IMG/VR virus record: IMGVR_UViG_3300037153_000305
Location: 1-45,700 of that record
Length of the DNA: 45,700 nucleotides
Direction: 5' to 3' (one strand)
Source: a virus
Position 1 is the first letter of the stretch, and each line of letters opens with the position of its first letter. Made by a program: the position numbers and the translations under genes. Positions 16,639 to 25,958 of this stretch are shown here, piece after piece. Below the pieces are notes generated by a model. That model had not been told where the DNA came from, ran no database searches, and saw nothing but the letters and a program-made list of their open reading frames with translations.

Positions 16639-17012
16639 TTGTTGCCGTTGTGTTGTTGTTTGAGATCGTGCACGTCGGTTTCGATCCGGCTGATCTGCGA
16701 GGCCATCACGTCGATCTTGGCCAGCTGCGATTCGGCCTTGTCCAGGCGTTGCTCGTGGCGGGCCAGGGCCGATATATTGTTCTCGATCTTGCTCCCATAG
16801 GAGTCGTGGATCCGGTCCGCGGCCGTGGCTTCTGTCCGCCATTTCTCCCACTCATCATTCTTCTGCGCGTTCCTTCCCATGCCCACCAGTAGGCCGCCGG
16901 TCCAAAACAAGGCCTGGATGAACGCCCCGAGCACGTATGGAGCAAGTCCGTGCCACCATTTTCTGTTTCCATTTTCGTGTATGTGCATTCCTGGAAGTGA
17001 GAGTGCTACCAT
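16635..17012 (-). CDS. membrane-anchored coiled-coil protein, i-spanin-like
   Basis: It has 125 residues. One transmembrane segment at about residues 24-42 (LAPYVLGAFIQALFWTGGLL) is followed by a charged coiled coil to the C-terminus. This N-in, C-out layout is the usual Rz/i-spanin or holin-associated topology. It overlaps the beta-helix gene end by seven bases and the lipoprotein gene by four. A start at an internal ATG (16988) is possible. It makes a second candidate spanin pair, separate from 12968-13572. Confidence 0.55.
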   Translation of the reverse strand: MVALSLPGMHIHENGNRKWWHGLAPYVLGAFIQALFWTGGLLVGMGRNAQKNDEWEKWRTEATAADRIHDSYGSKIENNISALARHEQRLDKAESQLAKIDVMASQISRIETDVHDLKQQHNGNK

Positions 17013-18811
17013 GGTTTGTGCGCTCGGCGGCGCGGTTCAGGCCGGACCGGTGGAGGCGCGATCGTGGCCGTTGCGGTAGGGGTCGCGGTGGGTGTGGAGG
17101 TAGGTGTGGCAGTAGGTGTGGCCGTCGCCGTAGCCGTAGCCGTAGGACTCGCTGTAGGCGTAGGTGTCGGCGTACCTGTGCAGGGATTACCGCTCACAAG
17201 CGGATGAGGGTAGCAATACGGAACGTAGCCCGGTAGCTGAGTGTTCTGGAAGTAGTCAATCCCCTCGATCGATGCGATCTTAAGATAATCCGCGTTGTTG
17301 TAATTGATGTTTTGGCCGTTATCGAGATTGACGTTGTTAAACGAATACAGAGGTTCCGGATTCGATCCTGGATAAGCCGGAGAAGCTCGGTTGATGTGAC
17401 CACCCCAGCCCCGTCCGCATTGGTCGAGGTAATTCAGCGGCTTAACTATCTCGGCGGTTTGCCCCGCCGACCATCCAGTTGGGAATCCTACGTTGTATAA
17501 AAACAACGTGTTCGCGTTGTTCCCTGTGATTCCGGCGGATTGCCCGCTACTACGTCTAACCACGTATCCCTGCCATTGGTCCGTGATCCAGCCGGGGCTG
17601 CCGGGAAATGTTACCTGTCCATTTGATCCCGCTGTTAGCACTCCGCTCGCAAACACGAACGTCGAATGATTGTCCACATGAGTTCCATCGGATTCAGTGG
17701 CCATCAGGTCCCAGGTCTGGCCGGGGATTCCGTTGACGGTGAAATAGGGACTATTCCAGTCCAGGCCCATTCTGTAACAGGCAATGTCAATCGCCTCTCC
17801 GTTTCCTGTGCCGATGGTTTTATGGTTGTTGTCGAACGTGTTGTTATACCAATAGGCGCTACCTGTATCCGAGCCGTCCATGGTCTTGTTACTGTCATTC
17901 CAATGGAAGTCGTTGCTGTAAACCTCGTAAGCCCTGCCGCCACGGCCGTTTCCTTGTCTCCCTGTGCCGTGACAGACCAGGACCGCACCAACGACTGTGC
18001 CCGGAGCTGGCGGCCCTAGCGTTGTCTCGCCATGGAGATGGTTGTATCGGAAAACGGTTTTACCGCCCCACACGATATCGCCGCCGTGCTTGATCCAGTT
18101 ATCTTCTACGAAGAAGAACTGTGGCCCGCCAAAATTGACCGGGTTTTCAAAAGCGGCGTCGCCCTGGTCTCCCGCTCGGCCCGGCCCGTTTTGGATTACT
18201 CCATGTTCGCAGACTGAAACGTTGTGATCGAAGACGCCGTAGTTATAGGCGGTATTCCAAATGATGTTAGCCACCACGTTAATCGGACCGAAATAGCAAT
18301 GGTCCACTCTTACCGGCGTGGTTGGAGCATTGATCGTGCTCCCGTTTCCATCTACTCCAATTTGGATTACGGACGCGGACTGCGGATTCGCTCCGCTTGC
18401 TAGAAATGAGATTCCTGTTATCCGGACCAGGGCCCCGGTCGTGGTATTGATCTGAATTAATTGATGAGTCTGATTATCGATAATCTTGGAATTATCGACG
18501 TGAGTCCCCGGCGGGGGATCCCCTTGGAATGGCTGCTTGCATACTCCAGCGTTTGCCCAACTTCCTCCGCCACAGTGAGGGTCCGCGGTGCTGCTTCCTT
18601 GAAGCGTTATAGCTTTGGTGATGGTTAGCGTTCCGCTCCAGGTATATGACACGCCTGGAGTGTTAGGGATCGTGATGGTATCGCCATTAGCGGCGAAATT
18701 GTTATGAATGGATTGAACGTCGGCTAGCGATCCGTCGGAATTCCAGGTGACCGCGTACGCGTATCCGGTAACGAATAACAGGATCGAGGTTATGACGATC
18801 CACTTACTCAT
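17006..18811 (-). CDS. secreted parallel beta-helix protein
   Basis: It has 601 residues. Residues 1-20 are a Sec signal peptide ending AYA before VTWNSDG. The body (about 25-540) is Asn/Gly/Val-rich with repeated short strands (IDNQTHQLIQINTTTGALV), the texture of pectate-lyase-like right-handed beta-helices used by tail spikes and polysaccharide-degrading enzymes. The last 60 residues are a Pro-Thr/Ala-Thr tail ending in basic residues (RPEPRRRAHKPW). No catalytic triad can be assigned. It is coupled to the LamG-like gene before it and the membrane coiled-coil gene after it. Confidence 0.7.
   Translation of the reverse strand: MSKWIVITSILLFVTGYAYAVTWNSDGSLADVQSIHNNFAANGDTITIPNTPGVSYTWSGTLTITKAITLQGSSTADPHCGGGSWANAGVCKQPFQGDPPPGTHVDNSKIIDNQTHQLIQINTTTGALVRITGISFLASGANPQSASVIQIGVDGNGSTINAPTTPVRVDHCYFGPINVVANIIWNTAYNYGVFDHNVSVCEHGVIQNGPGRAGDQGDAAFENPVNFGGPQFFFVEDNWIKHGGDIVWGGKTVFRYNHLHGETTLGPPAPGTVVGAVLVCHGTGRQGNGRGGRAYEVYSNDFHWNDSNKTMDGSDTGSAYWYNNTFDNNHKTIGTGNGEAIDIACYRMGLDWNSPYFTVNGIPGQTWDLMATESDGTHVDNHSTFVFASGVLTAGSNGQVTFPGSPGWITDQWQGYVVRRSSGQSAGITGNNANTLFLYNVGFPTGWSAGQTAEIVKPLNYLDQCGRGWGGHINRASPAYPGSNPEPLYSFNNVNLDNGQNINYNNADYLKIASIEGIDYFQNTQLPGYVPYCYPHPLVSGNPCTGTPTPTPTASPTATATATATPTATPTSTPTATPTATATIAPPPVRPEPRRRAHKPW
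17055..17180. repeat. hexamer-like repeats encoding a Pro/Thr/Ala tail
   Basis: Degenerate 6-bp units related to CCGTAG and GGTGTG (plus strand) run through the 3' end of the beta-helix gene. On the coding strand they are read as alternating Thr-Ala and Thr-Pro. The CCGTAG unit is the same hexamer that builds the long tract at 37594-37890. Confidence 0.7.
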
Positions 18812-19962
18812 GGCGAAATCGTGGTGGTCCCACTTCCGCTAATTACGGTTGTGCCCGAGCCCGAGATCGTGCTGGTGGTCGAGCCCGGCGGGGAGATCGG
18901 ATTCTCGCTGCCGAGCGTGTAGAAGGTGCTCGGCGAATTTTGATTGTTATACTCGGTCGTAATCCAGTCCGCGCTCCTGGCCGTGGCGGAAAAGCGCACC
19001 TCGTCCAGGTCGCCATCGTAATCGTTGCCGCCGCCCAGGTTATCCGTTCCGACGTTAGCACTATAACCCACCGCGGCGGCGATCGTGCTCGCGGTCGTTG
19101 CGACCAGGGAGCCGCCCACATACATCTTGATACTGGTCCCGTCCCAGGTGGCGCAAATATATTTCCATCCAGTCGTGGCCACGCTCGGATCCTTTGCTTC
19201 GTCGCCGCCCCAGATCGCCACGAAAAACTGCGGCTGCGTAAAGCCGTTATCTTTGTAGCCGATGTGCGGCCCGTTGTTCGCGCTCCCGCCCCACATCGCT
19301 GCGAAATCGTCGCCGCCGGCGTAACCGCCCGCGATGTTAGTCCACATGGATACGGTCCAGGCTGTGTCCACCGGGATGTCGGTGGCGTTGGCAATCGAAA
19401 AGTTCTGGTGAGTCGCCCGGACCAGGTGCATGGCGCCGTCCATCTGTCCAGCCACGGCCGTCGGCGTGCCGGATCCGGTCCCGTCGTTCCCGCCTGTAGC
19501 GTCCGTGAGAGAAAGAGTCGTACCGTCTTTTAGGTGATAAACCGCCTTATAATTGCTATCCCAGGTCGAACTCGAGCTACCATCACTGCTAAGCCCAGAG
19601 TCCCCGTACGCCATGTAGATGATCGTGTTACTCGAGTGCGAGACCGTCGGCACCTTCACCCAAAACACGCACTCGCCGGTAGACGCGTTGTATCGCTCCA
19701 GCTCGTAATTCAACGGCGTGGTCAGACCTGAATCCGAGTACCATCGGATATCGTATCCGTTCGAGTTAGCTACGTGCCCGCCGTTGCCGATCGTCTTTAA
19801 GCTGGCGTCCGTGGTGTTAAACAGGACCGGAAAATTAAGCGAATCGCTCCCGCCGCATTTGCTCGAGTCGATCGTGACCGATCGATAATAAGTGAACGCT
19901 CCGAAAGCGTTGCTCGCCCACAGTAGCGCGACTAAAATTAAGGTGTGGGTTGATCTATCCAT
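18808..19962 (-). CDS. secreted DUF2341/LamG-like adhesin
   Basis: It has 384 residues. Residues 1-22 form a signal peptide (ending ASNAFGA). Residues 25-125 resemble DUF2341 (YRSVTIDSSKCGG start, FPVLFN, DIRWYSDSG, WVKVPTVSHSS, IYMAYGD). Residues 135-345 look like a concanavalin-like LamG domain (KAVYHLKDGTTLSLTDATG, AWTVSMWTN, GDLDEVRFS). These domains bind carbohydrate or surface polymers. The end is a low-complexity Ser/Thr/Gly repeat (SGSGTTVISGSGTT). In this context it is a host-contact protein, but export suggests it may work on the surface of the lysogen or in the envelope. Confidence 0.72.
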   Translation of the reverse strand: MDRSTHTLILVALLWASNAFGAFTYYRSVTIDSSKCGGSDSLNFPVLFNTTDASLKTIGNGGHVANSNGYDIRWYSDSGLTTPLNYELERYNASTGECVFWVKVPTVSHSSNTIIYMAYGDSGLSSDGSSSSTWDSNYKAVYHLKDGTTLSLTDATGGNDGTGSGTPTAVAGQMDGAMHLVRATHQNFSIANATDIPVDTAWTVSMWTNIAGGYAGGDDFAAMWGGSANNGPHIGYKDNGFTQPQFFVAIWGGDEAKDPSVATTGWKYICATWDGTSIKMYVGGSLVATTASTIAAAVGYSANVGTDNLGGGNDYDGDLDEVRFSATARSADWITTEYNNQNSPSTFYTLGSENPISPPGSTTSTISGSGTTVISGSGTTTISP

Positions 19963-22900
19963 GATATTACAGCTCTGTTAGTTCCACTGAACGAAGTTCC
20001 GCCGCTAAAGCTCACTCCGATCTTTGTCGCGGCGCTGGAATCAAATCCGCTGGAAGCAGCCGGCACGATCGTCCAGGCCGCGGCGTTGTTAAAAAGACCG
20101 GTAGTAGCGAGGTTATGCTGGGCTTTGATGAAACCGGCCACCACGGCTGAGGTGCCGCTTCCCACGGACCTGAAAACAACCGTGAGATCGAAGGTTCCTG
20201 TATCAGCCGCCGCGGTCCCGGCTCCGAAAGTAAAAGTTAAACGTGCGGCGTCGAGCGTGCTTGCGGTGGTCCCAATTCTCACGGTTACGACTGAGGTCGC
20301 GGTCCCGGCCGCCGTCTTGGCCATGTCAAAACTGCAATGGTAAACACCTTTCGCCTTGAAATCGCCGGCGCCCACTGATATAGCCGATCCGGTCAGATAG
20401 GTGTCACTGGCAAATCCGGTCTGGTCCGCGGTGCTGGCGTTGTTAATTCCGGTCGCCTGGGCCGTAACGTTGGTGCTATCGCTGATCCATTGATATCCGA
20501 GCGTCCCAGCCGTAGCTGGAATTGTGTAGGTCGAGGAGACGAAGTTAGAGCCGTTGCCCCGTAGGAACTGCCCGTTCGCGGCTGCTCCGCCGATCTGAAA
20601 TCCAGTCCCCGCGTTCACGGTGCCGCCGGCGATCGTGAGCGTGCCGTTTAACTTCGTGTTACCGTTGCCCACCCATAGCGCGTAAGGGTTCGTGATAACC
20701 GCAGATCCGCTCACCGCCGGCGCATCCTCAATGTAAAGCGTGGCCGCGTTCGTGATCGTGACCGCTGACGAATCGGTGATGGTCGGCTTATAAATCGAGA
20801 CCTTGTTAAAGCCTTTCGCGGTAGTGACGTTTGTTGTCCCGGTTACGGTCGTGGTGTTAGCCGCAACTTTTACATCGTCCAAGACTGCGGATGCTCCAGA
20901 CGCGATCGTTCGGGCTTCGTTGAAATTGTGAGCGCCCGTCCACGCCGGCGCGATTGCCTGGTCCAGGGCTGGGGCCCCGTCCGCTCGGGTCGTGTTGGTG
21001 GAAGTTCCGTTTACGGCCGCGAGACCTACTAACGCGGTTGGATTCGCTGTCCCTGGCGAAGCCGTCCAGTTGATCCCGTCTGAGATAAGCCTGTTGCCGG
21101 CCGTTCCTGGGGCTGCGTAGGTCTCGGTCGAATTGGTGTATTTCCCTCCGTCGCTTTTAAGGATCTTCCCGCTGGTCGCGGCGGAGTTGCCCGCCCAAAA
21201 ACCCTGGCCTGCTTCGATGATGCCGGCGCCGGGATCCGTCGTGTTATTGACCGCAAACCCTCCCGAAGCAAACAACCTGGCCTTTTCTGCCACCGATCCG
21301 GCGTTGTTAAGCCGGAAAACCATGTAAGACGTTCGCGTCGCATCGGTAACATCGCTCCAGGCGGTCTGGATTTGTCCCTGGATTCGCCCCAGCGTGGTTG
21401 AACTCTCGGCCTTGAAATCGTATCCCGTTCCAAGCCCCGCTGCCGGGCTGCCGGTAGTGTTATGCGTTGCTGCGACAATCGTGGTCACAGCGTTGTTGGT
21501 CGCGTCGTCGGTTGTCAGCGAGATGTTACCGCCTCCGATCGTTAGTTGGCCGCCGACCGTAAGGGCGTCTGTTGAATCATTATAGGTGAGCCCTGCGTCA
21601 CCTGCGAAAGCGCCTGTCTTGTTATATTGGACCTGAGTGTCCGAACCGCCTGGCGGGCTCCCGCCGCCCCCACCGGTGGCGTTGAGCGTGTTGCCGCTCA
21701 TGGATAAATTCGTTCCCAGCGTGATCTCCTGGGCCGGTCCGTTACTCCCGGATCCGGTCCCTAGCAGTTTTGAAGCTGCGCTTATACCGATGTTGCCCGG
21801 ATAGGTGTTGATGAGCTCCGTGATGGTTCCGTTATTGGACAACATCAAGCCATCTGTCCTGGCTACGCCATCCTTCTTGATCACCGCGCTGGAAGCTTGC
21901 TGGAGATCGAAGTTGACTGATCCTGTTGAATTTCGGGTGATGGCTACGTTGTGCAGCTCCACCACACTGGAGGCACCGCTGGCGTTCACCGCCACATTCG
22001 TGCCCGTAGAATTGATGGCCGTAAGCGAGCCGTCTCTGAACAGGACCGTCCCGTTCGCCACGTTGATGTTGCGAGCTGCCGGATTCGGCGAACCATCCGC
22101 ATAGAAATCGCAATTCCGAAAAGTGAATGTTCCGCCTTGTCCGCAAAACAAAGTGTCGAACTGGCTTTGCAGGTTCGCGTTTTCCATTACCAGACCGGTC
22201 GTACCCGGCTTGTTCAGATAAATGCAGTCCGAGTTTCCGATGAGTTTTATCCCTGCCGCGTATGCCGAAGTGAAAGCCGCGCTACCTCCGCCAACACCGA
22301 ATACGGCCCCGGTGGCCGCCAGGTTCTGAACGGTCAGACCGTAGACGGCGCTAGCCGTGGATGGCTCCAGTACCGCTCGCGTAGTTCCGACTGAGCCGGT
22401 AATGATCGTATAATCAGGACCTGCTCCTATAAGAGTTACGCCTGCCGGGATCACGAGCGGCGTAGCGCCCTGCCCGAATGTCCCAGGGCCTACGTAAACT
22501 ATGTCTCCGGCCGACACCTTTGAAAACGCCGTGGGTATATCCGCGCATGGCCGAGCCAGGTTGCCTTTCGCGCAAGTCACGTTGAGGCCATTAGTTTGGT
22601 CCACCCAAATCTGGCCGCCCACCGGAAGATTATTTTGCGCAATGCCAGTCAAGGACCCGGAGATATTAGAGAAGCTCGGCTGCGCCTTGGTGAAGATCCC
22701 GTTGCTCATTCCTGTCAGAAAATTGTTGGGCGCACCCGAATCCGGGATAACTGTCCAACTACCGCTTCCGCCGATACTCACCTGGAAGATTGAGCTTGTC
22801 GGGATATTGGTTGTGCTAAATCGGATCTGCTTTGTCGGATCCGATGTGTCGGATATGTAAAATTTGTTGGCTTGCGCCAGTACGTTATTGCTCCCGTCCA

Positions 22901-23636
22901 ACGTTAAGACAGCCGTTCCGCCAAACGCGCCTGAGTTATTAAACTGCAACTGCGCGTTGCTGCCCCCAGGAGTTCCGCCGCCGCCGGTGGCCGATAGCGT
23001 GCCACCGCTCAGCGTGAGATTTGCGCCAACAGCGATCTCTTCCATTGGCCCGGAGCTGGCGGTCGATCGACCTATTAGCTTCCCGGTATTCATACCGGTC
23101 TGTGCCAGGGCCAGTAGTCCGTTGATATCAGAGAACAGCGGCTGTGCGAACGTCAACAGGCCGCCGGACCCGATTCCAGTTGCAAACTGATGCGCCGGAG
23201 CTGTAGATGGGACGACGGTCACTGAGTCCGCGCTGGGGGCGACGTTAAGCGTTCTCACAGTTGCCGTACTAAAGGCGCCAAGGCTGATTTGGACCTTCTT
23301 GGTGGCGTCAACCACGTCGGCCCAGGTAAACCTCGAGCCGGTACGGAATGTGACTGTGTTGCCGTCGTAGGTCGCGAACGGGATCCCGCCAAAGGTCAGC
23401 GAGTTATTAAATTGGAGTTGCGTATTGGTGCCCCCTGGTGTCCCGCCGCCGCCAGCGCCTCCGCCGCAGTTGGTAGTCACGTCGGTACAATCAAGATCAA
23501 ACGAGGCACTATTAGAGTGCGGTGGTTTGATGATCTTATGCGTGACGGTGTCCTGGGTGATCGTACGAGTCCCGGCGCGGGCGACAACCAGCAGGCCACA
23601 CGCAATGGCCATCGAGAGCAAGATAGTTTTCTTCAT
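19938..23636 (-). CDS. 1232-aa tail-fibre-like protein with signal peptide
   Basis: Start ATG at 23636 overlaps the adaptor stop as ATGA; an ATG 15 bases upstream is less well placed. Residues 1-21 are a Sec signal (MKKTILLSMAIACGLLVVARA). Three copies of a fibre module (GGTNTQLQFNNSLTFGG-like) occur near 65-100, 221-255 and 655-695. A pectate-lyase-like beta-helix segment lies about 340-590 (VGPGTFGQGATPLVIPAGV). The C-terminal 130 residues look like a trimeric beta head. Size and modules are those of a phage tail fibre or an adhesin. The signal peptide is odd for a virion protein. It overlaps the LamG gene by 25 bases. Confidence 0.75.
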   Translation of the reverse strand: MKKTILLSMAIACGLLVVARAGTRTITQDTVTHKIIKPPHSNSASFDLDCTDVTTNCGGGAGGGGTPGGTNTQLQFNNSLTFGGIPFATYDGNTVTFRTGSRFTWADVVDATKKVQISLGAFSTATVRTLNVAPSADSVTVVPSTAPAHQFATGIGSGGLLTFAQPLFSDINGLLALAQTGMNTGKLIGRSTASSGPMEEIAVGANLTLSGGTLSATGGGGTPGGSNAQLQFNNSGAFGGTAVLTLDGSNNVLAQANKFYISDTSDPTKQIRFSTTNIPTSSIFQVSIGGSGSWTVIPDSGAPNNFLTGMSNGIFTKAQPSFSNISGSLTGIAQNNLPVGGQIWVDQTNGLNVTCAKGNLARPCADIPTAFSKVSAGDIVYVGPGTFGQGATPLVIPAGVTLIGAGPDYTIITGSVGTTRAVLEPSTASAVYGLTVQNLAATGAVFGVGGGSAAFTSAYAAGIKLIGNSDCIYLNKPGTTGLVMENANLQSQFDTLFCGQGGTFTFRNCDFYADGSPNPAARNINVANGTVLFRDGSLTAINSTGTNVAVNASGASSVVELHNVAITRNSTGSVNFDLQQASSAVIKKDGVARTDGLMLSNNGTITELINTYPGNIGISAASKLLGTGSGSNGPAQEITLGTNLSMSGNTLNATGGGGGSPPGGSDTQVQYNKTGAFAGDAGLTYNDSTDALTVGGQLTIGGGNISLTTDDATNNAVTTIVAATHNTTGSPAAGLGTGYDFKAESSTTLGRIQGQIQTAWSDVTDATRTSYMVFRLNNAGSVAEKARLFASGGFAVNNTTDPGAGIIEAGQGFWAGNSAATSGKILKSDGGKYTNSTETYAAPGTAGNRLISDGINWTASPGTANPTALVGLAAVNGTSTNTTRADGAPALDQAIAPAWTGAHNFNEARTIASGASAVLDDVKVAANTTTVTGTTNVTTAKGFNKVSIYKPTITDSSAVTITNAATLYIEDAPAVSGSAVITNPYALWVGNGNTKLNGTLTIAGGTVNAGTGFQIGGAAANGQFLRGNGSNFVSSTYTIPATAGTLGYQWISDSTNVTAQATGINNASTADQTGFASDTYLTGSAISVGAGDFKAKGVYHCSFDMAKTAAGTATSVVTVRIGTTASTLDAARLTFTFGAGTAAADTGTFDLTVVFRSVGSGTSAVVAGFIKAQHNLATTGLFNNAAAWTIVPAASSGFDSSAATKIGVSFSGGTSFSGTNRAVISWIDQPTP

Positions 23637-24913
23637 GTTACCTGAACCCAATGCTTGTCATTATTTAGAGAGTCGTAGTCCGCCGGGCGCACCTGGCCGG
23701 GATCGGATGCGTCGGACGGCCCTGTCACGAGCTGCCAGGTCTGTCGGGACCGTACACCGCTCAACGTGATCACCAGCTCGACCAGAGAGCCGGGCAGCCA
23801 GTTGCGTGTCGCAAGTCCTTCCAGGGTGTGCGGGGAGCCCAGCAACGAGCTGATCTCCGGATGAAATTCCCAAACCACCTGGGACCGCGTCGGCGTGGGC
23901 GGCACCACGTAATCCTGCTCGCACACATCGCTCAATGTGGTCACGGTGCTTCCGCTCCACGGCTGCGAAACGCAGACGCCACGGCGCCACCAGGGTGACC
24001 AGAAAAGATTATAGTAATACGTCTGTCCCTGGGCCTGGAGCGCGTCGATCTCGGTTTCGAGGTACGCGGCGGCTTCGGATTCGGCGAGTTGGGCTCGCGC
24101 CAGGCGCACTTGTTCGTCGCCTTCCCTGAACGTTTCCCGCAAACAATCCGCGTATGCGCCGGCTTCCACGAAAGCCGCCAGCGCCTCGAGCATCGGCTCG
24201 ATTGCCCAAAAATTCTGGTTGGTCGGATCCTGGTTTACGGTCGGTCCCAGGGCGCGGTAACACTCGCCAGTTTCCGGAAAAAACACCCTTTCGCCGGCTT
24301 CGTTCGTTTTCCCTGGGATATACGGGAAGATCGTAAACTTCGGCGGGGGCAGCATGTAATGGACGAACACGGTCGGTCCCGGTCCGCCGTACACGTCGAT
24401 CCCTTTCTCGCTCGGCCGGAATGGCAGGCCACAGAATCCGCAGCCGGCCAGGCGCGGATTGGCCCGGTAAATGCCTAGGACCTGGCCGATCGTGCGCCGG
24501 CACGTCTGGTCCAGCTCGATAAAAGTGTCCACTGGCGTTAGCGGATCGAAATACGTGGTGTTCGTGGGAAGCGTTCCCACCGGCGGGTCGCTCGGCGCGG
24601 TCGATTTGACCTTGTAATAACCCTGGTCCGACAACTGGATGATCGGGGTCCCGATGTAGAAAAATTCGTCCGGCGCTCCGTTGTCGCCCACGCGTAGGAA
24701 TTGCCGGGTATTATTCCAGATCGATCGAAACGCCCGTTCCTCCGTGTGACTGAACTCCTGGAAGTCCCATTGTTTCAGCCCGTATCCGGCCCGGCGGCTG
24801 ATCTTCTCGGCGATCGCCTCTCCGGTATCCATGGTGATCGCGTCCCCGGTCGGATCCAGGCCATGCCGGCGCAGCACACCCTGGAAAACGGACTGGAAAG
24901 TAACGGTCCGCAC
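23633..24913 (-). CDS. neck/adaptor protein (gp4/tubular A-like)
   Basis: It has 426 residues with a GTG start at 24913 and AGGAG seven bases upstream. Helical N-terminus, then segments for ring formation, and Cys-rich patches (CRRTIGQVLG, CGFCGLPF). It shares its opening with 14793-16298, so the two are paralogues or arose from a duplication. Placed just after the head genes, it is the better candidate for the true portal adaptor. No signal peptide. The name is by context and length. Confidence 0.6.
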   Translation of the reverse strand: MRTVTFQSVFQGVLRRHGLDPTGDAITMDTGEAIAEKISRRAGYGLKQWDFQEFSHTEERAFRSIWNNTRQFLRVGDNGAPDEFFYIGTPIIQLSDQGYYKVKSTAPSDPPVGTLPTNTTYFDPLTPVDTFIELDQTCRRTIGQVLGIYRANPRLAGCGFCGLPFRPSEKGIDVYGGPGPTVFVHYMLPPPKFTIFPYIPGKTNEAGERVFFPETGECYRALGPTVNQDPTNQNFWAIEPMLEALAAFVEAGAYADCLRETFREGDEQVRLARAQLAESEAAAYLETEIDALQAQGQTYYYNLFWSPWWRRGVCVSQPWSGSTVTTLSDVCEQDYVVPPTPTRSQVVWEFHPEISSLLGSPHTLEGLATRNWLPGSLVELVITLSGVRSRQTWQLVTGPSDASDPGQVRPADYDSLNNDKHWVQVT

Positions 24914-24924
24914 CCTTAGCTCCT

Positions 24925-25407
24925 TTACTGATCGAATCCCTGGATGTTGGCCGCGGCGTTCGTGTTCCCGGCGCCGCCGGATGGCAATGTCACGGTGATC
25001 GCCGTATTCACGGCGCTCGCAGGAATCGGATTATCGAAATTGACGATTAGCGGAGTGGCCTGAGCGGTTACGCCAGCCGGAAATACGAATGTGTACGTGA
25101 GCGTCCCGGTCACGAGCCCCGTCACGGTGGCGTTGACCACCAGGGCCACAGTCGATCCGGCGGCGGTGAGCTGGAAACCGGTGATGTAATTGGTCCTGCC
25201 GGCGACTGCGCCCAGGGTCGCCGCGGCGGAGCTCGCCGCTACGTTCCCGCTGGCGCCGGTCTTAAAGTTGGCTCCGGTTGGGATCGTCGAAGCCACACGC
25301 ACGTTGGCCGGCCGCGTCGGGGGATTGATCACGGTAACGTTCGGATTGTCCGCGTACGCGTTGGCTGCGATCGCGGCTGTCAAAATAAGGGTGATAAACT
25401 TCGTCAT
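24925..25407 (-). CDS. small secreted protein, head/tail boundary
   Basis: It has 160 residues and a strong ribosome site (AGGAG five bases before ATG). Residues 1-19 are a Sec signal ending AYA before DNPNVTV. The mature part is Ala/Thr/Val-rich and beta, without cysteines. It is flanked by head and adaptor genes and is the first of four consecutive or near-consecutive late genes with signal peptides. The function is unknown; a secreted adhesin, fibre partner or envelope protein are options. Confidence 0.65.
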   Translation of the reverse strand: MTKFITLILTAAIAANAYADNPNVTVINPPTRPANVRVASTIPTGANFKTGASGNVAASSAAATLGAVAGRTNYITGFQLTAAGSTVALVVNATVTGLVTGTLTYTFVFPAGVTAQATPLIVNFDNPIPASAVNTAITVTLPSGGAGNTNAAANIQGFDQ

Positions 25408-25958
25408 GGGTTCTCCTGGATTAGTGTTAAAACCTCCGGCGCCGGCTGTTTCATGGGCTCAAAATTGGGGGCCAGCGCAGAATGTCCGGCATCATCGTGG
25501 CCTCCTCTAAACGCCGTCGGCGGATCTCCCGCCGCACCATTTGCCGGCGCCGAAATGGGTCGGTCCAGGTGTCTGGACTTTTTGAATCCTTGGACCCGAT
25601 GAAGCCGTGGCGCCGGCGCCGGTACCCGGCACTCGGGCGTTTTCTTCAACGTGTCGTTCAGAAAATCTTTATCTTTCCAGCAATCCTCGCCGTACTTGGC
25701 GCGTGCGGCGAAATAGAGATCCGGATCGATGCAGGCCTTCCATTGGCCCAGGCCTTCCACGAATCGCGTGCTGCACCGGGAGGTGTAACGCGCAATCCGG
25801 TTTTGGGCGAAGATCCCGAACTGGACCTGGCCCTGGAGCACTTGGATCCGACGCTCCCGGTATTCTGCCCAATGCCGGCCTGAACAGAGCTCGTTCAGGA
25901 CGGACTTGGAAAGAAATGGCGCCAGGATTTCCAACCTCTCGGTGGCTTGGCTTTCCAT
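25404..25958 (-). CDS. head-proximal hypothetical protein
   Basis: It has 184 residues. The first 100 are helical with several Cys/Trp (LCSGRHWAEYRERR). The rest is Pro/Ala-rich and basic. It lies between the decoration-like protein and the secreted protein. Head completion or adaptor accessory roles fit the place, but there is no motif to prove it. Confidence 0.5.
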   Translation of the reverse strand: MESQATERLEILAPFLSKSVLNELCSGRHWAEYRERRIQVLQGQVQFGIFAQNRIARYTSRCSTRFVEGLGQWKACIDPDLYFAARAKYGEDCWKDKDFLNDTLKKTPECRVPAPAPRLHRVQGFKKSRHLDRPISAPANGAAGDPPTAFRGGHDDAGHSALAPNFEPMKQPAPEVLTLIQENP

